From: an uncultured Prevotella sp.
Lineage (GTDB): Bacteria > Bacteroidota > Bacteroidia > Bacteroidales > Bacteroidaceae
NCBI GenBank assembly: GCA_946998205.1
Contig: CAMPYJ010000036.1
Location: 1-25,583, forward strand
Direction: 5' to 3'
Length of the DNA stretch: 25,583 nucleotides
The notes beneath the pieces were generated by a model. The model made no database searches and was not told where the DNA came from. It worked only from the letters and a program-made list of their open reading frames with translations. Both the position numbers and the translations under genes were made by a program. Shown one piece after another: positions 23,703 to 25,583 of this stretch; within the stretch, counting starts at the first letter, position 1; every line of letters begins with the position of its first letter.

Positions 23703-25337
23703 TCAAAAATTAAATGCCATGCCAAAAGAAAAACTCGGTTGATGCATGTGGGTTCTACGTTTGAAGGTGTCTGTAAGGTAAGTCCGTGTGCCAACCCGTG
23801 ATTCTTTTACACGGTTTTTCAGTTCATATGTGTATTCAGGTTCAGCGTAGTCGTAATTGATGTCAGCCTTGAATGACATGCCATGCTTGTAAGCCCACGT
23901 CAAGTAGAGTCCCGTGCTATACATGGGCGTTTTGTTCGACTTGATTGTTAAAAACTTACCGTCATGGATGTCTCGTCCATCCCCCAAGTCGTCCAACCAT
24001 CTCGTCAGCTCTTTCTTTTCCTCGGGATTTTTAAAATATTGTTTGTCATTTGCGGAAATTGGGATGAGGGCATTGCGCAGCCCCTCGACATCAACATTGG
24101 TGATGGCATCAATATCACAGTCTGTCGTGAGTCTTCTGCCAATCAGCACCTTGCCGCCTAAGCGCAATCGGCTGGCAAGTGGATAAGAGAAATAGGCACC
24201 CGCGCTGAAACTGAACATGCCGACATGATTTGATTCCAATCCTACGAAGCTCACGAATCTTTCTTTCAAATCCGCTTGCAGGTCATGTGCGTACATGTCG
24301 TACTTGAACCCATGCGACAAATCAATGGTAGCTGTGACAGGCGTGGTCGTCGCACAAAGTCTTCCGCCAACACCGACGTAGTCGTTCAAGAAATAAGCAC
24401 TCTCAACCGCTACGCCCATACTGGCACCCAGATTTAATTTCAACCCTAATGGATGGCTCGACACCAGAGTGCTGCCAGGTGTATAGGGGCGCATGTTCTC
24501 ATCATAGTTGTCGTATATGTCTGGTGCTTTGAAGCGTTCCAGCATGGGAGCCACATCTATATTGATGGCAAAGAATGAGGGTCGATTCGAAATGTTTGGG
24601 TTAAGTTCTTCCAGGTTTCTTCGGTTCAAACCTTTGTTCTTGAATATCAGGTCTCCCAGGGCATAGCCTATATCAGTGGACAGGATGCCTATTCCCGCTC
24701 CGACCAACACGTCGCTTACCCAATGCCTGTTGTTCAAAATACGGCATATGCCCGTTGCCGTCGCTACCGAATACCCGGCTATGCTGTACCATGGACTTCG
24801 CGTTAGTCCGTACTCTTTGTGCAAGATGGTTGCGGCGACAAACGATGTCGCCGTGTGTCCCGACGGGAAAGAGTTGCGTGATCTGCCGTCGGGGCGTAGC
24901 TCTCTCGTGGTGTGCTTTATGATGTTGACCATGCCTGCCATCACGGCAAACGACAAGGCGTTGCTTACCGCAAGACGCGGAAGTGAACTTCGTCCTTGAA
25001 CGCCGGCCGCGCTCAGTGCCCACGTTGTCAGCAGAGGGCTGTATTGTGCGTAGTTATCCCAAGTGGTCTTGAACGTTGGTTGAAAGTAATGTCGGACAGC
25101 CCGGAAGTCTTCCTTGCGAGATTTCACTATAAATCCCGAGGCGATGAACCCAAATCCCGTGTAAGTGAAATCTTGTTTCAATGCCTTCTTCACATTGAAA
25201 TTCGTCACAGGGGCGAGGGTGTCGGGTGGCGTTAACACCGTTGTGTCAGTCACGGCGGGGAAAACGGCTTTCGATGATAGCAAAAACAGCATCACGCATG
25301 CGGTGAATTGACGTGACACAGGACGATGAATGTTCAT
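23703..25337 (-). CDS. PAP2-family phosphatase with outer-membrane-barrel-like C-terminus
   Basis: This 544-residue protein has a signal-like N-terminus (about 9-28). Its PAP2 domain has all three motifs: KHTTRELRP (K141-P149), PSGH (158-161) and RILNNRHWVSD (R199, H205, D209). The family dephosphorylates membrane lipids such as undecaprenyl pyrophosphate, phosphatidate or lipid A. Residues from about 260 onward are beta-rich with alternating aromatic residues (MGVAVESAYFLNDYVGVGGR, FSFSAGAYFSYPLASRLRLG) and end in FGMAFNF, a terminal Phe typical of outer-membrane barrels. This tail suggests outer-membrane location, but the PAP2 part contains hydrophobic spans more typical of the inner membrane. 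The substrate is unknown. Its promoter carries the box shared with mltG. Confidence 0.83.
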   Translation of the reverse strand: MNIHRPVSRQFTACVMLFLLSSKAVFPAVTDTTVLTPPDTLAPVTNFNVKKALKQDFTYTGFGFIASGFIVKSRKEDFRAVRHYFQPTFKTTWDNYAQYSPLLTTWALSAAGVQGRSSLPRLAVSNALSFAVMAGMVNIIKHTTRELRPDGRSRNSFPSGHTATSFVAATILHKEYGLTRSPWYSIAGYSVATATGICRILNNRHWVSDVLVGAGIGILSTDIGYALGDLIFKNKGLNRRNLEELNPNISNRPSFFAINIDVAPMLERFKAPDIYDNYDENMRPYTPGSTLVSSHPLGLKLNLGASMGVAVESAYFLNDYVGVGGRLCATTTPVTATIDLSHGFKYDMYAHDLQADLKERFVSFVGLESNHVGMFSFSAGAYFSYPLASRLRLGGKVLIGRRLTTDCDIDAITNVDVEGLRNALIPISANDKQYFKNPEEKKELTRWLDDLGDGRDIHDGKFLTIKSNKTPMYSTGLYLTWAYKHGMSFKADINYDYAEPEYTYELKNRVKESRVGTRTYLTDTFKRRTHMHQPSFSFGMAFNF

Positions 25338-25361
25338 TTACGATAATATAATAGTTATCTT

Positions 25362-25389
25362 ACAGACCATCGTAGAATGATGGATCTGT
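25362..25389 (-). promoter_or_regulatory. Small stem-loop in PAP2 leader
   Basis: ACAGACCATC (25362-25371) pairs with GATGGATCTGT (25379-25389) with one bulged base. It lies between the predicted promoter and the start codon. No function is evident. Confidence 0.35.
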
Positions 25390-25398
25390 TTGAGCGTG

Positions 25399-25429
25399 CA
25401 AAGTTACATCATATTTTCGTAGTATGCAA
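25399..25429 (-). promoter_or_regulatory. PAP2 gene promoter
   Basis: On the minus strand TAACTTTG (25406-25399), identical to the mltG -7 element, is preceded by TTG (25429-25427) after 20 nt. The leader is about 55 nt. Confidence 0.65.
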
Positions 25430-25458
25430 CCAGATGGAAAATGAAGATCATTAATTTG

Positions 25459-25477
25459 CACGGCTCTTTCATTTAAC
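25459..25477 (-). promoter_or_regulatory. Shared 19-bp upstream box, PAP2 copy
   Basis: The minus strand reads GTTAAATGAAAGAGCCGTG. It lies 52 nt upstream of TAACTTTG, exactly as in mltG. The two copies match at 18 of 19 positions, while the sequence between box and promoter is not conserved, which favours a functional site over a duplicated segment. Confidence 0.5.
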
Positions 25478-25531
25478 GAGGGTATATTTTGTTGCTGTAA
25501 ACAACATAGAAGAAATCAACAACGAAATTAA

Positions 25532-25583
25532 GGCTGGTTCTATAAATTAGCTTTGTTAGATTTTGAGCTTATTTTTGAGGTCA
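25532..25583 (+). repeat. MITE-like element, partial, cut by window end
   Basis: It starts GGCTGGTTCTATAAATTA, followed by GCTTTG and TTTTTGAGGTCA. This matches the complement of the right half of the complete copy (15327 leftwards) closely for its whole visible length. The rest is outside the window. Confidence 0.7.

Overview
The window looks like a chromosomal segment of a Bacteroidetes bacterium, most likely Prevotella or a close relative. Three things point there. Promoters carry the Bacteroidetes -7 element TAnnTTTG with a TTG/TTTG about 19-20 nt upstream. Start codons lack Shine-Dalgarno sequences. The gene set includes family-typical members: DUF3127, DUF4835, a PPi-dependent phosphofructokinase, a golvesin-type amidase and an HU-LysM membrane protein. 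No phage, integrase, CRISPR, rRNA or tRNA was seen.

Layout. (1) 1-605 is non-coding: the end of a MITE-like element, a decayed stretch and a small promoter-bearing repeat. (2) 606-4559 (+) is a tight operon: ftsY, rimO, a small HU protein and a membrane-anchored HU/LysM protein. (3) 4560-5012 is non-coding with a possible gene remnant. (4) 5013-8891 (-) holds an orphan gene plus a three-gene unit: small hypothetical protein, PlsC-like acyltransferase, secreted amidase. (5) 9091-11654 (+) holds pfp and a membrane-anchored GH25 lysozyme, followed by a tandem repeat and a small lipoprotein on the minus strand. (6) 12638-15061 (+) holds lepA and a Crp/Fnr regulator. (7) 15137-15327 is a complete MITE-like element with 18-bp inverted ends. 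(8) 15328-21721 (-) runs dnaN, exonuclease, DUF4835 protein, recN and a TPR protein with a degenerate trypsin-like domain. (9) A DUF3127 OB-fold protein (+) is divergent from dnaN. (10) 22502-25337 (-) holds mltG and a PAP2 phosphatase with an outer-membrane-barrel-like tail. (11) The window ends inside another copy of the MITE-like element.

Themes. Genome maintenance (dnaN, exonuclease, recN, the SSB-tipped DUF3127 protein, HU) and envelope building (FtsY, amidase, acyltransferase, GH25, MltG, PAP2) dominate. The most interesting signals are these. mltG and the PAP2 gene share a 19-bp box at exactly the same distance upstream of identical -7 elements. One protein joins a DNA-binding HU domain to a periplasmic LysM-like domain through one membrane span. 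The trypsin-like domain before the TPRs appears to have lost its catalytic His and Ser. The MITE-like family has one copy inserted directly against a stop codon.
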